Shown here: positions 6,681 to 15,238 of the stretch, in pieces | Position numbering within the stretch: position 1 is the first letter of the stretch | Layout of the letters: the number at the start of each line of letters is the position of its first letter | Source of the DNA: a virus | Strand: one strand, 5' to 3' | IMG/VR virus record: IMGVR_UViG_3300032334_001302 | Coordinates: 1-48,584 of that record | Length of the DNA stretch: 48,584 bases | Position numbers and translations under genes: made by a program | Notes under the pieces: generated by a model | What the model saw: the letters and a program-made list of their open reading frames with translations, nothing else | Databases searched by the model: none | What the model was told of the DNA's origin: nothing

Positions 6681-8045
6681 TTAGTTAGATAGTTCGAAAA
6701 ATTTTTGTTTAATAAGGGCTTTGTCTACGGAATCAATATTTCCAAATCTGGTACTTTGTTGCTGTGATACTACTTGGTCATCGTCTTCTTCAATATGGGC
6801 TGATACATCAAAGTGTCCTGTTGATGTATCTACTTTGACAGAATAGGTCATGCCGTCCATTCCGTATCGATTTTTCATAATGTGAAATCTTCCTGTCCCA
6901 TTTACTTTATCTTGACGTTTCCTTGATAAGGATATAGCAACATCGGTAACCATCATTTTATCATAGCTACCTGCTGCTTTATCACCTTCAATAATATCAT
7001 CTTTTGCACCAGCTCGGTTTACTTGAGATACTGACCAAATAGGTAGTTTTAATTCTCTAGCAAGTCCTTTAGTACTAATATAAATATCATCTATCTCGTC
7101 CTTACGCTCACCATTCTTTCTTTTTGAACGAAGAAGGTCAACATAGTCAATCAAAATTAAATCTGGTTTAAAATCTAGGTCAATACATTTTTTAACATGT
7201 GATTCAATCGTGGAAATTGTTGCTTTTCCTGTAGGAAACTCTTTAATAATAAGTTGGCCTTCTAATTGAGGAATAATTTCTTCAACTTTATTTTTATGTT
7301 TAGTAATATCACCTACTGGAATATTGGTAAAATAAGCATCATAACGTCTGCCTACATAATCAGCTCCTAACTCAAGTGTATAGTGTAAAACATTATAACC
7401 TAATTTAACAGCATAACCACCTAAAGCAACTAATGACCAAGATTTACCACCTCCAGGACTACCAAAAATCAATCCAAAGTCACCATCACCTAATCCACCT
7501 TGTAATAATTCATTAAAGGGCTCAAATGGTGTAGGTACTACTACTCTGTGATTTTCTCTGTAGCGTGACTCAGTGTCTTTATTGTACTCGTGTCCAAGGT
7601 TTTTGTCTTGACCCGCTTTTAATGCGTTATCAACAATTGTTCTGATGGAATCATAGTCTCCCGCGTTTAAGAAGTCTACGCTCGTTAACAACGCTTTTTT
7701 AAGCTGTTGGTTTTTACAAAAATTACTAAATTCTTCCTCTACGTACTTAAGATCCTCGTCTGATGATTTGTAGGCCTCACGTAATTGTTCTTTAATTGAT
7801 ACTTGTAATACCTCATTGTCAATCTTTTTAAGTTCTACTTTAAGAACATCCATTGTAGGACAAGTATGGTATTTTTGGTAATACTTTAGGATTTCTTTAA
7901 TAACCCATTTTTGGGATTGAGAATCAAAATATTCTTCACTTAACACATCCTGAATGTTAAGAAGAAATTCTTTATGGGTAAGTAATGATGATATTACTTT
8001 AATTTGGAATCCCACACCATATTGGGAAAGTGAATTTAATGTCAT
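6681..8045 (-). CDS. replicative DNA helicase, DnaB/gp41 type
   Basis: A RecA-fold hexameric helicase that unwinds the phage fork. The first 165 residues are a helical N-terminal domain like those of DnaB and T4 gp41. Walker A is GSPGGGKS (195-202), Walker B lies in LILIDYVDLLRS (about 295-306), and the downstream SVSQVNR and GSYDKMMVTDVAISLSRKR match DnaB H3/H4 motifs. At 454 residues it is close to gp41. Only four bases separate it from the upstream nuclease gene. The separate primase is not in the window. Call is firm. Confidence 0.9.
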   Translation of the reverse strand: MTLNSLSQYGVGFQIKVISSLLTHKEFLLNIQDVLSEEYFDSQSQKWVIKEILKYYQKYHTCPTMDVLKVELKKIDNEVLQVSIKEQLREAYKSSDEDLKYVEEEFSNFCKNQQLKKALLTSVDFLNAGDYDSIRTIVDNALKAGQDKNLGHEYNKDTESRYRENHRVVVPTPFEPFNELLQGGLGDGDFGLIFGSPGGGKSWSLVALGGYAVKLGYNVLHYTLELGADYVGRRYDAYFTNIPVGDITKHKNKVEEIIPQLEGQLIIKEFPTGKATISTIESHVKKCIDLDFKPDLILIDYVDLLRSKRKNGERKDEIDDIYISTKGLARELKLPIWSVSQVNRAGAKDDIIEGDKAAGSYDKMMVTDVAISLSRKRQDKVNGTGRFHIMKNRYGMDGMTYSVKVDTSTGHFDVSAHIEEDDDQVVSQQQSTRFGNIDSVDKALIKQKFFELSN

Positions 8046-8049
8046 AACT

Positions 8050-9087
8050 TTATTTTGTAAAACTGTTTAATACTTTATATGTGTCGTTAATTGTAAATTC
8101 TGGATTTTTAATCATATGACCTATTCCATCCTCATTGTAAAGTAATAAAAAAGCTTGGGTATTCAAAGTTGGGGTTGATTCTTCTACAAGATCTTCAATG
8201 TATTCTTTTTCAATATCATCCATTAACGGATTACCTAAATCCATAATACGGAAATTATTTTCTAAGCGTTCCATATCAAATACTACTCTTGAGTATACAA
8301 CGTGTTCTTTATGTTTTTGAGCACTTATTTCAATAATGTCTTGAAATGTTAATACACGTTCTGCCAACTCAGGAAACTTTTTAAGTAACCCTTTTTCACC
8401 TAATCCCTTTACACCAGCTACTTTATCTGATTGGTCACCTAATAATGTTTTATATAAAATAAAATTCTCAGCTAATACACCAAATTTTTCTTTTACTAAA
8501 TTCTTGGTGTAATATTCTTTATCTCCAGGACGGAAAAGTATAACTTTATCGTCTACTAATTGAACAAAATCCTTATCGTTGGATACTATGAAAACCTGAG
8601 AATTGTGTTTATTAGGCAATATATTACTTAAATATGCGATTATATCATCGGCCTCCACCTTATCTAAACTCAATGTTTTAACTGGTAGACATTTTAGGTA
8701 ATGGATTAACCTTACAATTTGATCGATTTTAGAATCATGTTCATCCTCTAATGAATCAAAGGAATCCCAGTTTGTAATACGAACCAAGTTACGGCCTGAT
8801 TTATATTCGGGTAATAAATTTTTTCTGTTTACTGATGAACCTGTACCATCAAATACTACATAAACAGAGGTTGGTTTGATTTGGTTAATTAATGAATTTA
8901 AAGAACGAATAAAACCTCCTAAACCGCCAATGTGAACACCTTGTTCATTTACAAAGTTCATCATTGCAAAGTTCCTAAAAAACAAATTTAGCCCATCAAT
9001 CAACAATACTCGATCATGGGGATTAGCAAAACCTTCTTCTTGCTTATCCATTTGGTTTAGGAGGTTTAATAGTTCGTTCTTGTTCAT
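8050..9087 (-). CDS. 5'-3' exonuclease / flap endonuclease (RNase H-like FEN)
   Basis: Removes RNA primers and flaps during lagging-strand repair. The 345 residues show the metal-binding acidic motifs of the FEN family: LLIDGLNLFFRNF near the N-terminus, VEADDIIAYLS and VSNDKDFVQLV in the middle, followed by the helix-hairpin-helix stretch LLGDQSDKVAGVKGLGEKG. The family-A polymerase encoded elsewhere in the window lacks such a domain, so this protein supplies it in trans. It is preceded by a 38-base leader and followed after four bases by the helicase. The call is firm. Confidence 0.88.
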   Translation of the reverse strand: MNKNELLNLLNQMDKQEEGFANPHDRVLLIDGLNLFFRNFAMMNFVNEQGVHIGGLGGFIRSLNSLINQIKPTSVYVVFDGTGSSVNRKNLLPEYKSGRNLVRITNWDSFDSLEDEHDSKIDQIVRLIHYLKCLPVKTLSLDKVEADDIIAYLSNILPNKHNSQVFIVSNDKDFVQLVDDKVILFRPGDKEYYTKNLVKEKFGVLAENFILYKTLLGDQSDKVAGVKGLGEKGLLKKFPELAERVLTFQDIIEISAQKHKEHVVYSRVVFDMERLENNFRIMDLGNPLMDDIEKEYIEDLVEESTPTLNTQAFLLLYNEDGIGHMIKNPEFTINDTYKVLNSFTK

Positions 9088-9125
9088 ACGATTGGAATAT
9101 AATAAATCTCTTTGACTAAACCTAA

Positions 9126-10211
9126 TTAATCAGGTTCTTGTTCAAAAATATTCATTGAGCTTTCCAATACATCCTCTTCCTCGTAGATATCGAAATCCAT
9201 TCCACCTAAAATCTTACTCCATTCTGCAGCATGATCATCTTTATAGGTTTTGATTTCTTTATCAGTATCATTAATAAAACCGTGTGGGGTCATAATAATT
9301 TTACCTCGAGTTGTAATACCATTAATGTGGTTTTTATCAATTTGAATGTTAGTACGCTTAGCGAATTCAACTTGTTTACCATCTTTAATAGCTTTAATCT
9401 TACTGGTACCAGCATTTGAAACATTACCAAAAGTAATTACAAACGTAGCATCAAACCACATAGCAAATCCACCTTTATTCATCAACTTAGGTTGACCCAT
9501 AGGTACTTCAGCTTTTGCTGTCCAAACCTTATTTACACATACTAATGTATTAGTGTAACGTGAGGATTCTTTACGTGATAATGTAATTTTTTGGTTTACG
9601 TTGTTGCCAAATTGTGTACTCATTGCACCAGCATTCCATTCGTTATTGTTTTTATTAGAACGAACTGATAGATCACAAGGTACTGAACCAATTGAGTCCC
9701 AAAGGAACAACAAGTCGTACGGTAAGTTACCTTTTTTCTGTTCGTCTACTAAATCCAAAATAAATGCTGCTACGTCTTCAATTGTGTTTAGAGTTTCCCT
9801 ATCTACATAAAGGAAAAATCCACTGTAATTTCCAACCTCACCTGTTTCCTCGTTTACTTGAGTGTTTACTTGTAAACCCATTTGTGTTGCGTGTTCCCAA
9901 TTCCATTTCATCTCAGTAATAATAAATACTGGTAATACACCTGCTTTTTGGGCAGAAACTGCTGCCTCAATTAGAGCGGTTGTTTTACCTGTATCACTAT
10001 GTCCACGAAGTAGAACAATGTGCCCGGTAGGAATACCAGGCACACTTGTTACTTCTTGAAATGCAGGACTAAGGGGAATCCACTTCTGTTCTTTAAACTT
10101 AACGTTACCATTAAGCAATTTCTTCTCCTTAAATTTATCTAAATTGAAATTAGACTTAATTTCTGCGGAGACAGCAGCCGTTAGCGATTCGCTTTTCTTA
10201 GTTCTAGCCAT
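9126..10211 (-). CDS. uvsX: UvsX/RecA-like recombinase
   Basis: Forms filaments on single-stranded DNA and drives strand exchange for recombination-dependent replication. Walker A is GHSDTGKTT (residues 70-78). Walker B is in LLFLWDSIGSVPCD, and the QNKITLSRKES-like region (VNQKITLSRKESSRY) and the KGGFAMWFDATFVITFG strand follow the RecA core order. The 361-residue length and short acidic C-terminus fit T4-type UvsX rather than host RecA. It begins 13 bases behind the SSB gene, so the two are probably co-transcribed and act together. Confidence 0.88.
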   Translation of the reverse strand: MARTKKSESLTAAVSAEIKSNFNLDKFKEKKLLNGNVKFKEQKWIPLSPAFQEVTSVPGIPTGHIVLLRGHSDTGKTTALIEAAVSAQKAGVLPVFIITEMKWNWEHATQMGLQVNTQVNEETGEVGNYSGFFLYVDRETLNTIEDVAAFILDLVDEQKKGNLPYDLLFLWDSIGSVPCDLSVRSNKNNNEWNAGAMSTQFGNNVNQKITLSRKESSRYTNTLVCVNKVWTAKAEVPMGQPKLMNKGGFAMWFDATFVITFGNVSNAGTSKIKAIKDGKQVEFAKRTNIQIDKNHINGITTRGKIIMTPHGFINDTDKEIKTYKDDHAAEWSKILGGMDFDIYEEEDVLESSMNIFEQEPD

Positions 10212-10224
10212 AAATTTAATTTAA

Positions 10225-11070
10225 TTAGAAAGGTAGATCGTTGTCGTCCTCGTCGTCAAACAAAGCATCAAATTTTTCTGCTTTACTTGCTTTAGTTGTT
10301 GCAGGAGTTTTCAAGGCATAATTTTTAACAGGAGCTGCTTCTAATTCTGCTTCTACTTCATCCTCATCATCAATAATAGCACCTTCTTCTGGTTCCTCAG
10401 GTGACAACCAAGCTTGCAATGTTTCTTTAACTGACTCGTAAGTACTCTTACGTTGAATTTCTAACAATACAGGTTGTTCTGCAAGGAAAGTTTCAATTTG
10501 AGAAGCATCAGCAGTCAAAGGAGTAGTTTTAGGTTTAATCCTGATAGATGTTTTTAGACCGATACGACCACCAATATCACCTTTAATAGCTTCAACTGTA
10601 AAGTCTCTACCTTCATTAATGTCTGTGTAATCGCCATAATCTTCATCTTCAGCAATACCTAAAAGCTGCATGTAGATTTCTTTACCAAATTCCCAAAGGC
10701 GTACACCTTTTTCTTCCTCACCACGTACAATAACCGGAGCAAAAATTCTCATTTTTGGGTCCAATTTTTTAGCCAATACCCAGTTTTCTCGGTCGTTGGT
10801 AGTACGTAATTGTTTAGCAAATTCTACGATTGGGTCTTTTTCACCCCAGTTAGTTAAGGCGTAGATAGGAAATTTCGAAAATCCATAGTGTACAAAAACC
10901 TCTTGAAATGGGTTTTTAGGATCAAGTTTGGAAGGTACAATACGAATTTGATACTTACCTTCTTGTTTTGGTTTCCAGTAAACTTTTGTGTAATCGATTT
11001 TTTCTTTCTTGCCTGTGTTGTTCGTCGACTGTAGTGTGTTTAGTCGCTGTTTGATAGCTGATATGTCCAT
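10225..11070 (-). CDS. gp32: gp32-like single-stranded DNA-binding protein
   Basis: Coats single-stranded DNA at the fork. The order is a basic N-terminal arm (LNTLQ, then KKEKIDYTKVYWKPKQEGKY), an OB-fold core, and an acidic tail. The core YQIRIVPSKLDPKNPF and WVLAKKLDPKMRIFAPVIV match the gp32 pattern seen in T4-like phages. It contains no cysteine, so T4's zinc site is absent. The tail ends DDEDDNDLPF, much like the DDDIPF tip of bacterial SSB that recruits partner proteins. It is the first gene of the replication operon SSB-UvsX-FEN-helicase-RNR. Confidence 0.82.
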   Translation of the reverse strand: MDISAIKQRLNTLQSTNNTGKKEKIDYTKVYWKPKQEGKYQIRIVPSKLDPKNPFQEVFVHYGFSKFPIYALTNWGEKDPIVEFAKQLRTTNDRENWVLAKKLDPKMRIFAPVIVRGEEEKGVRLWEFGKEIYMQLLGIAEDEDYGDYTDINEGRDFTVEAIKGDIGGRIGLKTSIRIKPKTTPLTADASQIETFLAEQPVLLEIQRKSTYESVKETLQAWLSPEEPEEGAIIDDEDEVEAELEAAPVKNYALKTPATTKASKAEKFDALFDDEDDNDLPF

Positions 11071-11123
11071 GATTTTTATTAGTTTATAAGATTAATATAA
11101 TAAGAGGAGATTAATAAACCAAG

Positions 11124-11669
11124 TTAAAGTTTATATTTCCAAAAAAATCCTCCTGAAGTTTTGGTTCTATTTTTTAGTACATTATTTATTGCTTTTTCAT
11201 TTATTCCCAATATTATAGCTGCTTCTCGACAGCATGAAAATTCTTGAATTAAATTGTTTTGTTTATCTAATTGAAGGATTGGAATTCTTTTACCTGGTCT
11301 AGGGTTTGAAAAACCTTGTTTATTTACTCTAGGTTTCCTCATTTTTTGTCTTGCTTCTTCAGATTTAGGAACTTTCATCTTTTGTCTAGTTTCTTCAGTA
11401 TGAAATTGAGGTCCACCTCCACCATTGTTTTTATTTATTACTTCAAATCCCCAATGTTTAAATTGTTCTATCCAATAGCTTTCAAAAAATTTCCATTCAT
11501 GTTTATAGTTATAAAATATAATATCTATAACATCATATGTAATGTTTTTTCCAAATTTGCTATTATGATAATGTTTGCGGTATTTAGGAATATTTGCTTT
11601 TCCTATATAAACTTTATTAGGATTGTTATCTATATTAGTAATAAGATAAATATATGTAATATGTATCAC
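11124..11669 (-). CDS. GIY-YIG homing endonuclease with GTG start
   Basis: The nuclease domain shows ITYIYLITN and KVYIGKANIPKYRKHYHN, then a Glu in FFESYWIEQFK. NUMOD3-like basic repeats follow (TEETRQKMK, SEEARQKMRKPR). The C-terminus, from PILQLDKQNNLIQEF to GGFFWKYK, is an IENR1-type DNA-binding module. There is no ATG near enough to include the first strand; GTG at the 5' end does so and follows an AATATTTATAA motif. It lies upstream of the SSB gene. The short length (181 residues) is normal for compact phage GIY-YIG enzymes. Confidence 0.85.
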   Translation of the reverse strand: MIHITYIYLITNIDNNPNKVYIGKANIPKYRKHYHNSKFGKNITYDVIDIIFYNYKHEWKFFESYWIEQFKHWGFEVINKNNGGGGPQFHTEETRQKMKVPKSEEARQKMRKPRVNKQGFSNPRPGKRIPILQLDKQNNLIQEFSCCREAAIILGINEKAINNVLKNRTKTSGGFFWKYKL

Positions 11670-11692
11670 TGTAATTTATAATTTTGGTCGAT

Positions 11693-11702
11693 TATAAATA
11701 TT
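11693..11702 (-). promoter_or_regulatory. late-promoter-like motif before the GIY-YIG gene
   Basis: Gene-sense AATATTTATA followed by ATCGACC, 23 bases before the GTG. The extension AATCG is shared with the motif in front of the HNH gene near 13.9 kb, suggesting the two endonuclease cassettes have related promoters. Confidence 0.5.
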
Positions 11703-11711
11703 ACAGAATTT

Positions 11712-11731
11712 GAGCCCTTTTACAAGGGCTC
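11712..11731. terminator. hairpin behind the 113-aa frame
   Basis: GAGCCC pairs with GGGCTC around an eight-base loop. The T-rich flank (TTTATTTTT) is on the plus strand; in gene sense the stem is followed by AAATTCTG, a poor T-tract. It lies 8 bases after a minus-strand stop and before the next promoter-like motif, so it probably ends that transcript or blocks antisense transcription. Confidence 0.45.
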
Positions 11732-11738
11732 TTTATTT

Positions 11739-12035
11739 TTATACTAAATTATTTATTAAGTTCTGCATCTCTTCATCTGCAGGTCCACTATAACTAAAAG
11801 TATATGTTCCTTTTAAGCTTTTATCATCATAATAATCATTATTAGGTACTAACTTAAAGTCTAAATTCGGGTAATTGTTTTCAATATACTTTATTTTATC
11901 TTCTATTTCAGGAGTAAGTTTTTGAATTAAAATATTGCCTGAGGTTCTAGTTTCTTCTTCATTTAATCTAGATTGAGTGGTAATTTTATTTTCTATTAAC
12001 CACTGTTTAGCGTCAAAGTTGTCTGCTTTTTTCAT
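11739..12035 (-). CDS. unknown protein, about 98 aa
   Basis: Unrecognised. I start it at the ATG giving MKKADNFDAKQWLIENK, because the 15 codons further upstream overlap a promoter-like motif and begin with TTG. It contains a polar helix (NKITTQSRLNEEETRTSG) and ends in a segment with Tyr and acidic residues (GPADEEMQNLINNLV). It lies between two GIY-YIG genes. No function can be read from it. Confidence 0.65.
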   Translation of the reverse strand: MKKADNFDAKQWLIENKITTQSRLNEEETRTSGNILIQKLTPEIEDKIKYIENNYPNLDFKLVPNNDYYDDKSLKGTYTFSYSGPADEEMQNLINNLV

Positions 12036-12067
12036 TTTTTTATATTGTTTTATATTGTTTTTATAAT

Positions 12068-12077
12068 CATAAATATA
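12068..12077 (-). promoter_or_regulatory. late-promoter-like motif before the 98-aa gene
   Basis: Gene-sense TATATTTATG followed by ATTATAA, about 32 bases before the preferred ATG. It differs from the consensus AATATTTATA at its first and last bases. Confidence 0.35.
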
Positions 12078-12110
12078 CAAAAGGAAATTTGGATTTCCAA
12101 ATGACGTTTT

Positions 12111-12794
12111 TTAAATTTTTTGTTCTTTCCAAATAAACCCATATGCTGTTTTTTGTTTACCTTTTAAACAACAAGTAATCCCACTGCTATTTATACTTTT
12201 TCCAAAAAATAAATAAGCATCAGTGATTGATTTCCATTCTTTAATGAAATTTCCCTCAAAATTATATTGGAAAACGGGTTTTTGGGAATTAGGTTTAGAA
12301 ACTCTCATATTTAATTTCCCCTGTTCTGATCTAGGTTTTCTCATGTTTTGCTTAGCTTCTTCTGACTTAGGTTTTCTTAGTTTCTCTTTTTCTTCTTCAG
12401 ACATAATATATCCTTCTTTTCTACCTACATCCCATGTAATAACTCTATTTTTAAAAATTTCTTGGTGTTTTTGTTTTTGTTCCTTATTCCAAGGGCCTGA
12501 TTTTCCTAAATCATAAAGATTATTAAATAATACTTTATTGTAATTACCTTCTACTTGATCTAAATAATATTGTTTCCAAAATGTTTCTTTATTATCAAGT
12601 TGATTTAAAGAACATTCTTCAATAATTTCTTTTTTATGATTGTCAAAACCATATTTTTCATAAGAATGTTTTAGTTTAGGACCTATACCAGCATAATTTT
12701 TATGTTCATTCCATCTTTTAATAATATTAATAGATTGACCTATATATATTTTTCCAGAAGGGGATGATATTTTATATATGCCTTGTTTTTTCAA
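12111..12794 (-). CDS. GIY-YIG homing endonuclease, TTG start coupled to upstream gene
   Basis: GIY-YIG domain with KQGIYKISS and KIYIGQSINIIKRWNEHK at the very N-terminus, then a Glu in ETFWKQYYL. Three tandem NUMOD3-like units follow (SEEEKEKLRKPK, SEEAKQNMRKPR, SEQGKLNMR). An IENR1-like C-terminal module runs from PVFQYNFEGNF to GFIWKEQK. An in-frame stop lies two codons upstream, and the only start that keeps the domain is TTG, which overlaps the previous gene's stop as TTGA. The gene therefore seems to be translated by coupling, not from its own promoter. Confidence 0.83.
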   Translation of the reverse strand: MKKQGIYKISSPSGKIYIGQSINIIKRWNEHKNYAGIGPKLKHSYEKYGFDNHKKEIIEECSLNQLDNKETFWKQYYLDQVEGNYNKVLFNNLYDLGKSGPWNKEQKQKHQEIFKNRVITWDVGRKEGYIMSEEEKEKLRKPKSEEAKQNMRKPRSEQGKLNMRVSKPNSQKPVFQYNFEGNFIKEWKSITDAYLFFGKSINSSGITCCLKGKQKTAYGFIWKEQKI

Positions 12795-13267
12795 GGTAAA
12801 TCAATAATTTTATGGATTTTTGTTTTTAATTGTTTAAAATCTCCATGATTAGTAATTAATATACTGTTTCTATAATGTTGCCAATCAATTCTAAAATTTG
12901 TATCAACTACACCACCATTTAAACTTTTAATTAATTCATTTAAAGCATTCACAGTATATAAGACATTAAAATCTTTCTTTCTATGAACTAAAATAGTGTT
13001 TATCGGAATACCCTCAACATTGCCTTGCTCCACGTTGTATGTAACAACGTACTCGTCTGTACTTTTTACATAAAGTACAAACATCTTATTATACATGATT
13101 GTATATGCCCTAGTTAAATCACTAATTAGTGTTTCTAGTCCTTCGAGTGAGGTAAAAGTACAAAACAATTTATTATTGAGCATATCTGTATTTGTGTAGA
13201 AATCGAAATCATATCGATTATCTATATCATACGTATTGGGACTTTCATCATAATTTAAGGTTTTCAT
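12791..13267 (-). CDS. conserved-looking unknown protein, 158 aa
   Basis: Unrecognised soluble protein. Notable stretches are FDFYTNTDMLNNKLFCTF, YTIMYNKMFVLYVKSTDEY and FRIDWQHYRNSILITNHGD. It sits between an HNH gene, whose stop overlaps its ATG as ATGA, and a GIY-YIG gene, whose TTG overlaps its stop. The polymerase gene is upstream of the HNH gene, so before the endonucleases invaded it was probably adjacent to DNA polymerase and may belong to replication. Confidence 0.72.
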   Translation of the reverse strand: MKTLNYDESPNTYDIDNRYDFDFYTNTDMLNNKLFCTFTSLEGLETLISDLTRAYTIMYNKMFVLYVKSTDEYVVTYNVEQGNVEGIPINTILVHRKKDFNVLYTVNALNELIKSLNGGVVDTNFRIDWQHYRNSILITNHGDFKQLKTKIHKIIDLP

Positions 13268-13914
13268 AACTTATTTTTATATTTGGTTTTTATATATTTT
13301 AAAATTGATTGTTTATATTCATTACTTACTTTATTACAATAGGAATTTGATTTTGTTTTATTAATATGTTCATCAATATAATGTAAATTTTCTAAACTAA
13401 AAAGTATACTTACTGGTGTTTCATCTATAAACCAACTTAAGGGTATTTTATGATCTAATTGTTGGTTTAAAAGCGGAGTACCTATTTTTTCTTCAAATTG
13501 AGTAAAATTATATCCTAAAAGTTCTTCTGTTTTTAAATTTTTTTCTAAACCTTTTCTTTTTAACCACCACCAAATCTGTATTCTTAATCTATAGACATTA
13601 GTGTTTTTTTCCCTCCATTGTTTATAATATTCTTTTTGTTTTTCAACATTATTTTTTCTGTATTCTAAATAGTATTCGGGATTGGTTTTGTGGTAGGAAG
13701 GTTTTAGTTTGTTTTTTTCTGAAATTGTTTCTTTATTAATATTGTAATATTTACTGGTTTGGGCTTTAATTTTATCTATATTATTTGTATATCTATTTTT
13801 ATTTCTGTTACTACAACAAACTTTACATCTATTATTTAAACCATCTTTAAAATTTTTATTTTTATTAAAATACTCATTGGTTTTTTCTATTTTACACTCA
13901 CAGCAAATTTTCAT
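13264..13914 (-). CDS. HNH homing endonuclease
   Basis: About 216 residues from the ATG giving MKICCECKIEKTNEYF. The N-terminus holds paired Cys motifs (CCEC and CKVCC) typical of a zinc-knuckle preceding phage HNH nucleases. The HNH core lies near the C-terminus: LDHKIPLSWF, then LENLHYIDEHINKTKSN. I reject the further upstream ATG because an AATATTTATAATCG motif lies inside that stretch, directly before the chosen ATG. It lies between the polymerase gene and the 158-residue gene, which it overlaps by four bases. Confidence 0.82.
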   Translation of the reverse strand: MKICCECKIEKTNEYFNKNKNFKDGLNNRCKVCCSNRNKNRYTNNIDKIKAQTSKYYNINKETISEKNKLKPSYHKTNPEYYLEYRKNNVEKQKEYYKQWREKNTNVYRLRIQIWWWLKRKGLEKNLKTEELLGYNFTQFEEKIGTPLLNQQLDHKIPLSWFIDETPVSILFSLENLHYIDEHINKTKSNSYCNKVSNEYKQSILKYIKTKYKNKL

Positions 13915-13919
13915 ACGAT

Positions 13920-13929
13920 TATAAATATT
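13920..13929 (-). promoter_or_regulatory. late-promoter-like motif before the HNH gene
   Basis: Gene-sense AATATTTATA, followed by ATCGT and then ATG. The six-base distance to the start codon would give an essentially leaderless mRNA. Confidence 0.5.
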
Positions 13930-13948
13930 ATAAGATGTACAAAAGAAC

Positions 13949-15238
13949 TTATTCTTCTGTAAAATCGTATGTTTTTCCATAACTTGTTTTTGTCTGTAAC
14001 CTGTATTTATTAAATATTTGTTTTATCTCGTTTTCTATATTTTCCTCACCCTCACCTAGTTCAAATAAAAACGAATCGTACGTATATAATACAATTTTTG
14101 TTTTCCGCCCTCGTAATAGCTTATGTATATCCATCAATATACGAACATTCATTGCGGACTCCACGTTTTGAAGCATGTAATTGAACAGTTTCTGTGGATT
14201 CATATTTTCCAGTTTATCCTTTTTAAAGCAATAACCCGAAATCGGCACAATAACTTCACCCGAGTTATTAAACTCATTCCAGTTATTGTCAATAAATTTC
14301 TTTACTTGTTGAAAAAATTCAAGGTGCTCATACTCTTTAAACACGCCTCCATAGAGTTGCTTGAACGTAAGTTCTTTGGCTTCTTTGTAGCTCGTGCCAT
14401 AGAGGTCCGCGAAGGTTTGGTGGACATCTGTAGTGCCAAAATCAAAGGCAACCATACGACTAGCGAGATGAGGATGATATGCACTAATATCGAGCTCCAT
14501 AAACCCATGACTCGATATGAAGCTTCTCCTTGAGCCATTTTCTTTGTTTATTGCTGCGAAATTAACGCCATTAAAAGAGTTACTTGGTCTACGTGTTGTT
14601 GTAGCCAAATTGTAACTGGTATAGATTCTATCATTACCAATTGAATAAAATTCATTGTTAAGTTCATAGTGTTTATCAAATTCATATTTGTTTATATTTA
14701 ATCCGTTTTTTTCTATCCCAAAAAATGCTAATACTACCTTATTGTTATAAAAATCAAAATATGGTGGTAATTCCTTAGGTATTACATTACGAGCTTGTTG
14801 ATAAATATGTTCGCATTTTTGGTAGTGCTTACTTAGGGGAATTAATTTATTAACCTTTGGATAATCCGTATGGTGAGAATAAAAGTAATTATGTGCTTGT
14901 GTTTCGGTTTGTATATACGTAGGATTTAGGATGGATAGGTCGCACAAGCTTTTAATAGGAAAATAATACAATGCTGTCTTCTTATCACGCACCCACACTT
15001 TATTTATTTTTTGTAGTAACGCGTCTATAGCCGTTTTATACAGCGAGAATGTCTCGCTATGGTCAACGCATAACATATAACCTTTTGTGTCGTTAAACGG
15101 TCTTATATACACTAAAGACACGTCATTTAAAGCGGGATGTATGTTATCGTGTAGTGGAATAATCTCAATAAACGCTTCCGTTATTGTTTTATGAGTTAAA
15201 TACTCAAGTGATTCTTCCGTCTCTATTATCCAAAACAT
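13949..15238 (-). CDS. short family-A DNA polymerase
   Basis: Template-directed DNA synthesis. From MFWIIETEES the protein has about 429 residues, much shorter than Klenow-type enzymes (about 600). Polymerase motifs are in order: TTTRRPSN with VNFAAINK (214-232, the TGRLSS/NLQNIP equivalent), motif A LDISAYHPHLASR (249-261, Asp250), motif B KELTFKQLYGG (288-298) and motif C YTYDSFLFE (385-393, Asp388, with Tyr replacing the usual His). The first 150 residues stand where a 3'-5' exonuclease domain should be, but I cannot find its DxE motif. The start overlaps the previous gene; ATGs 16 codons upstream are possible. Confidence 0.82.
   Translation of the reverse strand: MFWIIETEESLEYLTHKTITEAFIEIIPLHDNIHPALNDVSLVYIRPFNDTKGYMLCVDHSETFSLYKTAIDALLQKINKVWVRDKKTALYYFPIKSLCDLSILNPTYIQTETQAHNYFYSHHTDYPKVNKLIPLSKHYQKCEHIYQQARNVIPKELPPYFDFYNNKVVLAFFGIEKNGLNINKYEFDKHYELNNEFYSIGNDRIYTSYNLATTTRRPSNSFNGVNFAAINKENGSRRSFISSHGFMELDISAYHPHLASRMVAFDFGTTDVHQTFADLYGTSYKEAKELTFKQLYGGVFKEYEHLEFFQQVKKFIDNNWNEFNNSGEVIVPISGYCFKKDKLENMNPQKLFNYMLQNVESAMNVRILMDIHKLLRGRKTKIVLYTYDSFLFELGEGEENIENEIKQIFNKYRLQTKTSYGKTYDFTEE

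Noticed and set aside
11712-11731. A standard minus-strand terminator
   Set aside because: The T-rich flank is on the plus strand and the minus-strand side lacks a proper T-tract, so I list it only as a hairpin of uncertain function.
13915-13980. Upstream start of the HNH gene near 13.9 kb
   Set aside because: The promoter-like motif lies within this stretch and directly precedes the chosen ATG. The upstream residues also overlap the polymerase end.
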